NCBI GenBank assembly: GCA_002702705.1
Contig: PABH01000036.1
Coordinates: 62,001-126,000 of the forward strand
Source of the DNA: Anaerolineaceae bacterium
Lineage (GTDB): Bacteria; Chloroflexota; Anaerolineae; Anaerolineales; Anaerolineaceae
Length of the DNA: 64,000 nt
Reading direction: 5' to 3'
Shown: one piece after another, positions 55,598 through 64,000 of the stretch
Numbering within the stretch: position 1 is the stretch's first letter
Layout of the letters: each line of letters begins with the position of its first letter
Notes under the pieces: generated by a model
What the model was told of the DNA's origin: nothing
Databases searched by the model: none
Seen by the model: only the letters and a program-made list of their open reading frames with translations
Made by a program: the position numbers and the translations under genes

Positions 55598-56758
55598 TTA
55601 ATTTATTCTTTTTAGGATATGGGTAATGATATTAGAACCGCTGCCACCGATATTCTGGGCCATGCCAATTTTTGCACCTTCAATTTGTGTACCGTGCGCC
55701 GTATGGCGGAGCTGTTCAACCACTTCAACCAATTGATACATGCCTGTTGCGCCAACGGGATGGCCTCTCGCCTTTAATCCACCTCGTGTTGCGATGGGAA
55801 TTTTTCCGGTTGGGATAATTTCATTTTCAAGCGCCAATCTCGGTCCCTGACCTCGCTCAGCAAATCCGCTTGCTTCTAATGATAAGGCAGCCATAATTGA
55901 AAAGGCATCATGTAACTCAAAAAAATCAATATCCTGTGGTGTTACCCCTGCTTGTTGATATGCTTTTTTTGAAGAGATTTCTGCGGCAGTTAACCATAAC
56001 GGATCTTTACGACCATGCACAGCGATTGAGTCAGTTGCAGCAGCTGAACCAATAATTTTAATAATAGGATAACCAGGAAGGCTTCCCAACTTTTCCACAG
56101 GCACTAAAACAGCAGCAGCTGCACCATCTCCAATAGGGGACGCATCCATTAAGTTAATCGGTTCTGAAACCATGCCTGCTTTTTCGTATTGTTCACGACT
56201 AATTTTTTTGCGGAAACGAGCATTAGGGTTATGAACCCCATTGGCGTGGGCGTTTATTGAGAAATTTGCAAAGTCATTTTTATCCCAGCCATATTCATAG
56301 AGGTACCGCTTCATAATTAGGGCATTTAATGCCACGAATGAAATCCCCTGGCTTACTTCCCAGTCTGCATCGGCGGCGGTTGATAGTTCGGCTGTAATCT
56401 CAGCGCCAGGTGAATCTGTCATTTTTTCAACACCAACAGCTACAGCTGTATCAACTGCACCTGATGCAACTGCTAATAAAGCAGATCGAAAGGCTGAAGC
56501 TCCTGAGCTACAAGCGGATTCAAGTTTGACAGCTTCAGCATATCGTAAACCAACCCAATCCGCGATATATGCACCCAATTGCTGCTGGTGATTGGCAGAA
56601 CCAGACATCATATTGCCAAGATATAAGGCATCTACTTGATCCAAACCAGCGTCTTTTACGGCATCCAAAACCGCAAAACCTGCAAGTTCTCTTAATGAAA
56701 GATCCCAATGTTCATCAACTTTTGTTTGTCCAATTCCAATAACAGCTACTTCTCGCAT
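55598..56758 (-). CDS. Archaeal/SCP-x-type thiolase
   Basis: A 386-residue thiolase-fold enzyme. The nucleophile Cys83 is in LESACSSGASAF; the catalytic His residues are in ELHDAFSIM and ARGHPVGATGMYQ; AQNIGGSGSN closes the family pattern. The sequence style, with VAVIGIGQTKV at the start and KMTD near 112, is that of archaeal acetyl-CoA acetyltransferases and SCP-x thiolases, which condense or cleave acyl-CoA. In archaea such genes sit beside a DUF35 zinc OB-fold protein and HMG-CoA synthase; neither is here. AAAGGA lies about nine bases before the ATG. Confidence 0.9.
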   Translation of the reverse strand: MREVAVIGIGQTKVDEHWDLSLRELAGFAVLDAVKDAGLDQVDALYLGNMMSGSANHQQQLGAYIADWVGLRYAEAVKLESACSSGASAFRSALLAVASGAVDTAVAVGVEKMTDSPGAEITAELSTAADADWEVSQGISFVALNALIMKRYLYEYGWDKNDFANFSINAHANGVHNPNARFRKKISREQYEKAGMVSEPINLMDASPIGDGAAAAVLVPVEKLGSLPGYPIIKIIGSAAATDSIAVHGRKDPLWLTAAEISSKKAYQQAGVTPQDIDFFELHDAFSIMAALSLEASGFAERGQGPRLALENEIIPTGKIPIATRGGLKARGHPVGATGMYQLVEVVEQLRHTAHGTQIEGAKIGMAQNIGGSGSNIITHILKRIN

Positions 56759-56889
56759 TAAGACTGATCCTTTCTATTCTTCGTATGGATAAAATTATAC
56801 ATCTCCAGACTATCAAGAACTATCAAAAATAAAAAATGTACAACCAAAACCTATTCCAAATGGCAAATAACTAATAAAGTTTCTTGCGA

Positions 56890-56895
56890 TATAAT
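56890..56895 (+). promoter_or_regulatory. -10 element just before the first CapA-like gene
   Basis: A perfect TATAAT ends nine bases before the ATG at 56905 and six before a GTG at 56902. Transcription would start at about the initiation codon. There is no ribosome site upstream. No clear -35 box is visible. Confidence 0.4.
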
Positions 56896-56904
56896 CTAAC
56901 CGTG

Positions 56905-58581
56905 ATGCAAAAAATAAAAAAAATAGTTTTATTGATGTTGATTATTATATTGAGCGGTTGTGGAAGTCCGAAGTTGGAATCCGAAGTATTTTCACCCCCT
57001 TCAATTTCAATTACCGAAACCCCGCTTCCCGTAGTGAAACAGATTGAACCAGTTTTAAAATCATTGCCAACACAAATAAAAACAGAAATTTCACCGGTAA
57101 AGTTGTGGATCAACCCGCTAATTTTTGACCGGGTAAAAGAATATTTGGTTTTACCTCCAAACCTTGATATTGTTAACCAAGTTGATTTGGCTGATTACAG
57201 ATTAGATAAAAGCGATTTTAAAAGCGAAGAAGGATCATCCTTTTCAGAATATTTTGTTTTGTCGGTACCTTTTGTAAGTTTGGTAGACAATATTTCTTTC
57301 AATGATTTAAAGGCATTTTGGAATTCAACTGAATCGGACACATATCAGTTATGGATAAACCCAGCGGATTTTCCAGTAATGCAGGTGATTATGGGCACAT
57401 TGAATAATCCTAATGTTCACATCTCCAATGAAATTCCTGATGGTTGTAATTCGGATATTCAATGTGTTCGGATTCATCGATTTGAGGAATCGTCACCCTT
57501 GTGGCGGGTGGTTTCGGTAAATAACCTGTCAATTTTTGACCGTTATGCAGATTTTGATCAATATCCCTTAAGAATCAATTATTTGATCCAAGAATCAAAT
57601 AACATAAAAACCAGGGTTCAAGAAGATTATATCTGGTGGACGCGGTCTTCAAATTTTTATCCAGACCAATTAACGGTCTTAATGTTAACCGGGACAAGTG
57701 CTTTAACTCGGGGAACGGCATTTCAGATGGAAAAAAATGGTGTCGACTTTCCCCTTAAAAATATTGCGGAAATTTTACATCAAGCTGATATTTTGCATGT
57801 TTCCCATGAAGTGCCGATGTTTGAAGATTGTCCGCCTGCTGTACCACTGCGAGAGGAAATGCGTTTTTGTAGTGATCCAAAAAATGTCGATTTGTTTAAA
57901 ATGTTGGGGGTTGATATCATAGAATTAACCGGAAACCATTTATTGGATTGGGGGCCTGAAGCGTTTTTGGAAACCCTTTCTCTTTATGATAGGCAAGGTT
58001 TATTGGTGTATGGTGCAGGTGTGAATCCGGAAACTGCTTCTTCCGGGTTAGAAATAACAGATCATGGTAATCGATTTGTTTTTTTAGGTTGTAATATTAG
58101 TGGTCCTGATAATGTTTGGGTGTCCGATGAGCGCCCCGGTGTTCAAAAATGTGACCAAGATTTCTTGAATGGACAAATTACTTCTTATAAACAACAAGGT
58201 TTTTTGCCCATTGTAACTTACCAACATTATGAACTGGATGGATTTACACCAAACCCTCAACTGCAGGCTGATTTTTGGCAGAGTGCAAAAGCAGGCGCTG
58301 TTATTGTCAGCGGCAGCCAAGCACATTTTCCACAAGGATTTGACTTTGTAAATGGCAGTTTTATTGATTATGGGGTTGGTAATCTGTTTTTTGATCAGAT
58401 GCAAACCTGGTACCGAAAAGCAACCATTGATATCCATTATTTTTATAATGGTTCCTATATCAATACAGCATTAATACCAATCATTAATGAAAATCAAGGG
58501 CAGCCGCGTTTAATGACGGATGAAGAAAGTGAACGGTTTTTATCCAAATTATATGAGAATAGTTTTTATGAAAAAAATTAA
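56905..58581 (+). CDS. CapA-family lipoprotein, first paralog
   Basis: A 558-residue lipoprotein with lipid Cys19 (ILSGC). Residues about 50-230 look like a worn periplasmic-binding-type domain (SVPFVSLVDNISFNDLKAFW in two blocks). Residues about 250-520 are a PGA_cap/CapA domain, a metallophosphatase-like fold used in poly-gamma-glutamate systems: IIELTGNHLLDWG, FLGCNISGPD, VTYQHYE, GSQAHFPQ and IDYGVGNLFFDQ. The first motif, normally GD, reads LTGTSALTRG, so one metal ligand is missing. Start ATG 56905 (or GTG 56902) without a ribosome site. It overlaps the second paralog by 14 bases. Activity cannot be assumed. Confidence 0.85.
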   Translation: MQKIKKIVLLMLIIILSGCGSPKLESEVFSPPSISITETPLPVVKQIEPVLKSLPTQIKTEISPVKLWINPLIFDRVKEYLVLPPNLDIVNQVDLADYRLDKSDFKSEEGSSFSEYFVLSVPFVSLVDNISFNDLKAFWNSTESDTYQLWINPADFPVMQVIMGTLNNPNVHISNEIPDGCNSDIQCVRIHRFEESSPLWRVVSVNNLSIFDRYADFDQYPLRINYLIQESNNIKTRVQEDYIWWTRSSNFYPDQLTVLMLTGTSALTRGTAFQMEKNGVDFPLKNIAEILHQADILHVSHEVPMFEDCPPAVPLREEMRFCSDPKNVDLFKMLGVDIIELTGNHLLDWGPEAFLETLSLYDRQGLLVYGAGVNPETASSGLEITDHGNRFVFLGCNISGPDNVWVSDERPGVQKCDQDFLNGQITSYKQQGFLPIVTYQHYELDGFTPNPQLQADFWQSAKAGAVIVSGSQAHFPQGFDFVNGSFIDYGVGNLFFDQMQTWYRKATIDIHYFYNGSYINTALIPIINENQGQPRLMTDEESERFLSKLYENSFYEKN

Positions 58582-60223
58582 GGTTATTTTTTTAAATAAA
58601 ATAGTTTTGATTGGGGTAACTATTCTTGCGTTAACTTCGTGTAGCCAAGGCAATCTGAATTTATTGGAACCAAATAATGTGGAAGAATTAATTCCCACTA
58701 TTCCAGAGGTAACAACTACACCTTTCTTGCCTGATGAAGAGATAAATCAAGAATCTGTCGGGTTGAAGATAATTGTTCCGGATGGATTTAAAAACCTGTT
58801 TTTTGAGTGGGGTGGAGAGGATAATGTTATTTCTGACCAAAATACAAATTGTATGTTTGGAAGCAATTTTGACGGCGAACCACAAGTCGATTGGATTCTT
58901 TCACTGGTTGCTCCCTTTAACACCATTACGGATGGGTTGGATAAAGGGACGATAATTAATTATTTATCAAATAAAGGTGAACTGCCTTTCCCCTATGCAC
59001 AACTTGTGATGCCACCATCTGTATATGAAGTTATGAATGAACTTTATAATCAAGACCTAAAACAGATATTGGTGGTAGAACAATCTGATATTGTCAGTTA
59101 TCTTTACAATCATCCGCAAACATTGGCAATTATTCCTTTTGATCAAATAACTCCTGCATTGAAAGTATTAAGGATGGACCTGATTTCCCCATTTGATCAA
59201 AATTTTTCCCCAAAGGATTACGAACTTAGTATCCAGCTTGGTCTAAGTTGTGGATCTGATCAAATTGAAGATTTACCAACCTGGACAAATCGAGATCCTG
59301 AAAAATTTACCTCGGTTATATTAACGGGTACAACCGCGTTAACACGGGCAATCGCTTCGCGTATGGAGATTAATGGTAACCAGTATCCTGGTGAAAAAAT
59401 AAAAGATTGGTTTGATGAGGCAGATATTAGCCACATATCAAATGAGGTTTCTTATTATGGAGGCTGCCCGCCTGCTGATCCCAACCAAAGTGATTTGTTT
59501 TTTTGTGGGCGTCCTGAATACACTGAATTGTTTTCATATTTGGGGGTAGATGTAATTGAATTAACCGGAAATCACCTGACTGACAAAGGTGTACCCCCAT
59601 TAATTGAAATGATGTCTTTATTTGATACGATGGGAATACCATATTATGCGGCTGGTTTGGATGCTGCTTCCGCAGCTAAACCACTTTATTTTGAAAATAA
59701 TGGGAATAGGATTGCTTTTTTGGGTTGTAACGCTGCCGGACCAACTTTTGTTTATGCATCGGATTATCGAGCAGGGGTCAATCCATGTGATATGGATATA
59801 CTGGCATCTCAAGTAGCGCAAGTTGTTGAAGAAGGGTATTTACCTATTGTCACCTTTCAGTATTGGGAAACATACCAATTTCAGCCCATGCCTTGGCAAA
59901 GGGATGATTCGAGAAAAATGATCGATAATGGCGCAGTGATTGTAAGTGGCAGCCAAGCTCATTTACCCATGACAATGGAGAGCTACAAACAGGGCTTTAT
60001 TCATTATGGTTTGGGTAATTTGTTTTTTGATCAGATGGATATACCAGTGGTAGGTACCCGGCGGGAATTTGCTGACCGGCACATTTTTTATGATGGATCC
60101 TATTTGGGTGTGGAGTTAAAAACTGCTATGTTAGAAGACTATTCACAACCTCGACCAATGACGGACGAAGAAAGAAAAAGTCTCCTATTCGATGCTTTTG
60201 AGGATTTTATTTATCAACCCTAA
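58568..60223 (+). CDS. CapA-family lipoprotein, second paralog
   Basis: A 551-residue lipoprotein with lipid Cys25 (LTSC). It has the same two-part layout as its neighbour: a binding-protein-like region at about 45-235 (TLAIIPFDQITPALKVLRMD in two blocks) and a CapA domain at about 245-515 with VIELTGNHLTDKG, FLGCNAAGPT, VTFQYWE, GSQAHLPM and IHYGLGNLFFDQM. The first metal motif again lacks Asp (ILTGTTALTRA). It arose by tandem duplication and then diverged. The ATG at 58568 lies inside the end of the first gene; that start gives a clean signal peptide, and translation is probably coupled. Confidence 0.85.
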   Translation: MKKIKVIFLNKIVLIGVTILALTSCSQGNLNLLEPNNVEELIPTIPEVTTTPFLPDEEINQESVGLKIIVPDGFKNLFFEWGGEDNVISDQNTNCMFGSNFDGEPQVDWILSLVAPFNTITDGLDKGTIINYLSNKGELPFPYAQLVMPPSVYEVMNELYNQDLKQILVVEQSDIVSYLYNHPQTLAIIPFDQITPALKVLRMDLISPFDQNFSPKDYELSIQLGLSCGSDQIEDLPTWTNRDPEKFTSVILTGTTALTRAIASRMEINGNQYPGEKIKDWFDEADISHISNEVSYYGGCPPADPNQSDLFFCGRPEYTELFSYLGVDVIELTGNHLTDKGVPPLIEMMSLFDTMGIPYYAAGLDAASAAKPLYFENNGNRIAFLGCNAAGPTFVYASDYRAGVNPCDMDILASQVAQVVEEGYLPIVTFQYWETYQFQPMPWQRDDSRKMIDNGAVIVSGSQAHLPMTMESYKQGFIHYGLGNLFFDQMDIPVVGTRREFADRHIFYDGSYLGVELKTAMLEDYSQPRPMTDEERKSLLFDAFEDFIYQP

Positions 60224-60260
60224 AGAATAAATTACCACCACGCCTCTTCCTTAGATTTTC

Positions 60261-61040
60261 TTAATTTGGGACTACCAACGTAAAACCACCATCTTGTGTG
60301 ATGACTTGACCACAAATCATGTCAGCTGCGGGTGAACACAACATAACAGCGAGTTTCGCTACATCCTCTGGCAAAACAAGTCGTCCGGCGGGCGTGTTTT
60401 TGATTGTTTTGGGGATCGTATCCAAATCACTTAATATGGAAAAGTGTTTTAATGCATCTGTTTCCACGATACCAGGGGCAATTGCATTAACTCGAATCTT
60501 GTCTGGAGCAAATTCTACCGCTAGATAGCGGGTTAAGGATTCAAGTGCAGCTTTTGAAGCACCAACACTGATATAGTCTGGTAATACACGATGACTGCCT
60601 GGGCTGGAAATATTTATGATCCAACCCTGACCGGCTTGTTTCATAAATGGATATGCTTTTTGAGAACAAAATAATGCCGCTCTGGCATTAACATCCATTG
60701 TATAATCCCAACCACTAAATTTTTGCTGCAAAGCTGGGCGATTAAAACCTGTGGCAGCATTATTAACCAGAATATCCAATCTGCCAACCTCATCTTGAAT
60801 TTGAGAGAATAAACTTTCTATTCCTTCTTCTTTGCCAATGTTCGCGCGCAAAATAATTGCTTTTGTTCCCATCGATTCGATTTTAAGAGCGGTTTCTTCA
60901 GCAGGTTTTCGATTTCGGTTATAGTTTACGATAACATCAGCACCGTATTTGGCAAATTCGACGGCTATAGCACTTCCTATACCGCGGCCAGACCCGGTAA
61001 CTAAAACCGTTTTATTTTTTAGGAATTTCTCAGCGAGCAT
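60261..61040 (-). CDS. fabL: FabL-type enoyl-ACP reductase (SDR family)
   Basis: A 259-residue short-chain dehydrogenase. The cofactor loop is TGSGRGIG (15-22), NNAATGF follows at 93-99, and the active site has Tyr156 and Lys163 separated by six residues, the Y-x6-K pattern of enoyl-ACP reductase III rather than the Y-x3-K of FabG. The stretches YISVGASKAALESLTRYLA, ETDALKHF, NTPAGR and ADMICGQ closely follow Bacillus FabL. It would reduce enoyl-ACP in fatty acid elongation; other SDR oxidoreductase roles remain possible. It starts two bases after the DUF309 gene, so they form one transcript. Confidence 0.85.
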   Translation of the reverse strand: MLAEKFLKNKTVLVTGSGRGIGSAIAVEFAKYGADVIVNYNRNRKPAEETALKIESMGTKAIILRANIGKEEGIESLFSQIQDEVGRLDILVNNAATGFNRPALQQKFSGWDYTMDVNARAALFCSQKAYPFMKQAGQGWIINISSPGSHRVLPDYISVGASKAALESLTRYLAVEFAPDKIRVNAIAPGIVETDALKHFSILSDLDTIPKTIKNTPAGRLVLPEDVAKLAVMLCSPAADMICGQVITQDGGFTLVVPN

Positions 61041-61042
61041 AT

Positions 61043-61462
61043 TTACTCCTTGGTTTTCTTGATGACAAGAGGTTTAAATAGTTGTGTAGGAAAGGTATCA
61101 ATGTGCTGAGGCCCTAAGGTTAACAAGGTTTTATAAGCCAATTCAGCATCAATTTTTAATTGTTTTACATTAATATCATAATAAACATCCGGATACAAAC
61201 TTAACCAACCGAATGCTCTTTCAAACATTTTTTTTGCTCCCATGAAATTCATTTTAGAGATATGGTAATAAGCCACCCCAACTTGTAAAATACCGCGGTA
61301 TAACTCTTTTACATAACCTGATTCGGCTCGCCAGGCGATTTCAAATTCTTCATGTGCTTCAAAGAAATCTTTTTGATTAAATAAATCAATTCCTCGGATT
61401 GCATTCGGGTGTAAATCACTAAATATTTTATTTTCCGTTTCCTGTGGTATTTTCGATTCCAT
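61043..61462 (-). CDS. DUF309 family protein
   Basis: A 139-residue helical protein with the DUF309 core: AIRGIDLFNQKDFFEAHEEFE with the conserved FEAHE, a Trp-containing WRAES, then ELYRGILQVGVAYYH near 63-77. Function unknown; the conserved acidic and His residues suggest a metal or small-molecule site but none is proven. It is the first gene of a two-gene minus-strand unit with the FabL-type reductase. Confidence 0.88.
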   Translation of the reverse strand: MESKIPQETENKIFSDLHPNAIRGIDLFNQKDFFEAHEEFEIAWRAESGYVKELYRGILQVGVAYYHISKMNFMGAKKMFERAFGWLSLYPDVYYDINVKQLKIDAELAYKTLLTLGPQHIDTFPTQLFKPLVIKKTKE

Positions 61463-61640
61463 ACTATCGTAGTATAACGGGAAGCTAAAATGAACTTCAT
61501 TGTTTGTGTATGCTTTTTAAATATGACAAGCGGCATACTTATTGATGATTGTTTACCGGATTGGGTTTTTATTTCGCTTATGATAGGATATGAAAGAGAA
61601 ACCATTTATTATTAACTAAGGGAGAGCAGGCTCGATTTTT

Positions 61641-63014
61641 ATGACGACTAATATGATCCGCCAAAGTTTTGAAGAAATTAGCGATGAAGAGATTTATGAA
61701 CAATGTATGCAGACCAATTTCTGGACATGGTCAGCACAGGGGCATGTAAAGCCCATTGCGATAAACCATGCAAAAGGAATTTATTTTTGGGACATTCATG
61801 GAAAACGGTATATGGATTTTAACTCAATGGTCATGTGTGTTAATATCGGCCATGAGGATCAGCGTGTTATTGACGCCATGGTTCGTCAAGCTTATGATTT
61901 ACCATTTGCCGGCCCAACCATGGCAACCAAACCGAGAGCTCTATTAGGACGTGCTTTACGTAGTATCTTACCAGAGGAATTGGATCACTTTTTATATACA
62001 TTGGGTGGAGCGGACGCTAACGAAAATGCAATCAAATTAGCACGATCCTATACGGGAAAATTTAAGATTTTAACCCGTTATCGTTCTTATCATGGGGCTA
62101 CGTATGGTGCGATTGCTTTAACTGGTGATCCTCGCAGGTTGGCCTGGGAACCTTCCGTGATGATGGGCGTTGTTCATTTTTTAGATCCCTACCAATACCG
62201 TTCTACATTTCACCGTACCAACCCTGATATTCCGGAAGAAGAATTTACGCAAGATTATTTAAATCATTTGGAAGAAATCATCATGTATGAGGGGCCACAG
62301 ACCATTGCGGCAATTATGATTGAAACAATTAGTGGAACAAATGGTGTTTTAATTCCTCCCAAAGGGTATCTGGAAGGATTAAGAAAAATTTGTGATAAAT
62401 ACGGAATCGTTTTAATCTGTGATGAAGTAATGAGTGGTTTTGGACGGACCGGAAAGTGGTTTGCTTTTCAACATTGGAATATTGTTCCTGATATTGTAAC
62501 GATGGCAAAGGGTTTATCCTCTGGTTATGCACCCTTGGGGGCTGTTGCTATGCGGGCTGAGATCGCCAATGCTTTTCGTGATAAAGTTTATCAAGGGGGA
62601 TTAACTTACAATGGGCATGCCATTTCCCTGGCCGCAGCAAATGCTGTTATCCATGTGATGAAAGAAGATCGGTTAGTAGAAAAAACAGCAGAAATGGATG
62701 GTATTTTGTGCCGCTTTTTGCAAGAGATGAAAGACAAACATCCATCGGTTGGCACATTCCGTTCAATAGGTTTGTTTGGAATTTTGGAAATTGTTCGCAA
62801 CCGTGAAACAAAAGAACCAATGGCACCCTACAACGGGAACAGTCCAGAAATGATCGCACTACGAAAATATATGTTAGATCATGGTTTATTCATCAGTACC
62901 CACTGGCATACCGTATTAATTATTCCTCCTTTGATCATTACACCTGAACAATTAATGGAAGGATTTGATATCATAGACAAAGCACTTGAAATTACAGATG
63001 CAGCTGTTGTTTAA
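61641..63014 (+). CDS. Class III PLP-dependent aminotransferase
   Basis: A 457-residue fold-type I, class III aminotransferase of the taurine/omega-amino-acid group. PLP Lys290 is in MAKGLSSGYAPLG; LICDEVMSGFGRTGKW supplies the PLP Asp and the usual Arg region; ADANENAIKLAR and RYRSYHGATYGA are family marks. It could act on taurine, beta-alanine, GABA or a related amine with pyruvate or 2-oxoglutarate; the substrate is not readable. ATG at 61641; AGG lies about ten bases upstream. The 178-base divergent gap before it holds no gene and no clear promoter. A thioredoxin reductase follows after 66 bases. Confidence 0.9.
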   Translation: MTTNMIRQSFEEISDEEIYEQCMQTNFWTWSAQGHVKPIAINHAKGIYFWDIHGKRYMDFNSMVMCVNIGHEDQRVIDAMVRQAYDLPFAGPTMATKPRALLGRALRSILPEELDHFLYTLGGADANENAIKLARSYTGKFKILTRYRSYHGATYGAIALTGDPRRLAWEPSVMMGVVHFLDPYQYRSTFHRTNPDIPEEEFTQDYLNHLEEIIMYEGPQTIAAIMIETISGTNGVLIPPKGYLEGLRKICDKYGIVLICDEVMSGFGRTGKWFAFQHWNIVPDIVTMAKGLSSGYAPLGAVAMRAEIANAFRDKVYQGGLTYNGHAISLAAANAVIHVMKEDRLVEKTAEMDGILCRFLQEMKDKHPSVGTFRSIGLFGILEIVRNRETKEPMAPYNGNSPEMIALRKYMLDHGLFISTHWHTVLIIPPLIITPEQLMEGFDIIDKALEITDAAVV

Positions 63015-63080
63015 TTAAGTAACATTTTTGCTGAATTGTGCATCTAATATAGTGAATAAAATATTTTAAGGAGTTTCTAA

Positions 63081-64000
63081 ATGGAATTAAACTTGGGATC
63101 TATAAATATGAATAATGAAACCGAAAGCCCAGGGATTGAAGATGTTATTATTTTAGGTGCCGGACCAGCTGGTTTATCGGCTGCTTTATATGCTGCGCGA
63201 GCGGAACTTTCGCCACTTGTATTAACAGGAATGGAGTTAGGTGGTCAGGCTTCACTCACCCATATTATTGAAAATTATCCGGGTTTTCCGGAAGGATTAG
63301 GCGGACCGGAATTAGGTCAGTTGTTCCAAACACAAGCTGAACGGTTTGGCGCCCGATTTGAATTTGATATGGTGACCGAGGTTGATCTTTCATCCCGTCC
63401 ATATATTGTAAAAACGTACAGTAAGACCTATCAAGCAAAAACATTAATATTATCAACCGGTGCAAGCCCCAATCATCTTCAGAAACCGGGTGAAAAAGAA
63501 CTTACCGGAAAAGGTGTATCCTATTGTGGAACCTGTGATGGTTGGTTTTTTAAGGACAAAAAGGTTGTTGTTGTTGGCGGTGGGGATAGTGCCTTGGAAG
63601 AAGGCTTATTCTTAACACGTTTTGCGACTTCGGTTACAGTGATCCACCGGCGAGATGAACTACGAGCGAGTAAAATCTTACAAAACAGAGCATTTTCAAA
63701 CCCGAAAATGTCATTTATCTGGGATACCGTTGTAGAAGAAATCCAAGGTGATAAAGCAGTCCAATCTGTTTTGCTGCATAATGTAAAAACCGGCGAAAAA
63801 ACTGTTTTCGAAACAGACGGTGTGTTTATTTTTATTGGACATACACCAAATACAAAAATTTACGAAGGACAGTTGGAGATGACGGGGGCTGGGTATATCG
63901 TAACTGACCACCTGATGCAAACCAGTCTACCTGGAGTGTTTGCGGCCGGTGAAGTGATGGACCAGCATTTTAAACAAGTTGTTACTTCTGCAGGAATGGG
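63081..64000 (+). CDS. trxB: Thioredoxin reductase, 3' end beyond the window
   Basis: The first 306 codons of an FAD/NADPH disulfide reductase; no stop is reached. The FAD motif is [17 protein letters not shown] (24-40), ENYPGFPEG follows at 64-72, the redox pair is C149-x-x-C152 in CGTCD, the NADPH motif is [11 protein letters not shown] with HRRDELRAS (189-197), and the second FAD motif is VFAAGEVMD. An N-terminal extension of about 18 residues precedes the domain. AAGGAG lies seven bases before the ATG. It would use NADPH to reduce thioredoxin or a glutaredoxin-like carrier such as the CGDT protein at 47075-47326; that link is only a guess. Confidence 0.95.
   Translation, partial: MELNLGSINMNNETESPGIEDVIILGAGPAGLSAALYAARAELSPLVLTGMELGGQASLTHIIENYPGFPEGLGGPELGQLFQTQAERFGARFEFDMVTEVDLSSRPYIVKTYSKTYQAKTLILSTGASPNHLQKPGEKELTGKGVSYCGTCDGWFFKDKKVVVVGGGDSALEEGLFLTRFATSVTVIHRRDELRASKILQNRAFSNPKMSFIWDTVVEEIQGDKAVQSVLLHNVKTGEKTVFETDGVFIFIGHTPNTKIYEGQLEMTGAGYIVTDHLMQTSLPGVFAAGEVMDQHFKQVVTSAGM

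Noticed and set aside
61508-61538. GTATGC/GCATAC inverted repeat in the gap before the class III aminotransferase
   Set aside because: Only six pairs with a 19-base spacer and no promoter beside it; expected by chance in such sequence.
1-64000. Mobile elements, prophage, CRISPR, defence islands, tRNA or rRNA genes
   Set aside because: No transposase, integrase, repeat-spacer array, restriction or Cas-like gene, and no tRNA-like cloverleaf was seen in the gaps.

Overview
The window looks like a chromosomal segment of a low-GC (roughly 40% by eye) member of the Chloroflexota, most likely class Anaerolineae. The reasons are the two DUF2298 (Chlor_Arch_YYY) polytopic membrane proteins, many GT39-type membrane proteins, lipoproteins with Thr/Pro or Glu/Pro linkers behind the lipobox, a DUF4230 protein, and a GC-type sugar uptake cassette without its own ATPase. 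This is an inference from gene families; no rRNA gene is present to confirm it. Genes are dense, no gene-free stretch exceeds 300 bases, and I see no tRNA, rRNA, CRISPR array, transposase, integrase or prophage gene.

Layout. 1-11712: one co-directional run of envelope glycosyltransferase-like membrane proteins (GT39 and DUF2298), a DUF952 protein, cytidylate kinase and a C69 dipeptidase. 11750-19551: a large multi-sensor histidine kinase, then rpoC with two good promoters, a hairpin leader, a GTG start and a strong terminator. 19594-23017 (minus): a four-gene operon running from a PhnD-like binding lipoprotein through SanA/YdcF and HD-domain proteins to a TIM-barrel/NTF2 protein. 23144-23818: DUF4230 protein.

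24056-35897 is an alpha-glucan utilisation locus: ROK regulator with an inverted repeat over its own promoter, MalE-type lipoprotein, MalF and MalG permeases, a secreted GH13 lipoprotein, a GT39/beta-propeller fusion and a secreted GH57 lipoprotein. Extracellular amylases would cut polysaccharide and the ABC importer would take up the oligosaccharides; the ATPase must be encoded elsewhere. A second, cytoplasmic glucan set lies at 50172-55469 (GH13, CBS protein, 1163-residue GH13-like protein).

36171-49104 is mostly housekeeping: a TGS/uridine-kinase-like fusion, a PLP aminotransferase, a single-ORF fusion of serine hydroxymethyltransferase with glycine-cleavage T protein, a monoacylglycerol-lipase-like hydrolase, a polytopic membrane subtilase followed by an ECF sigma factor and a tiny membrane protein, a glutaredoxin, a DUF4870 protein and fmt. 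49112-64000: PanE-like reductase, the cytoplasmic glucan set, a thiolase, tandem CapA-like lipoproteins, a FabL-type enoyl-ACP reductase with a DUF309 protein, a class III aminotransferase, and a thioredoxin reductase cut by the window end.

The most unusual items are the GlyA-GcvT fusion with a degenerate GcvT-like middle, the GT39/propeller fusion, the membrane subtilase with an I9-like segment beside a sigma/small-membrane-protein pair, the CapA paralogs lacking the usual first metal Asp, and genes (fmt, first capA) that appear to be transcribed leaderless. I found no clearly new defence or mobile system.
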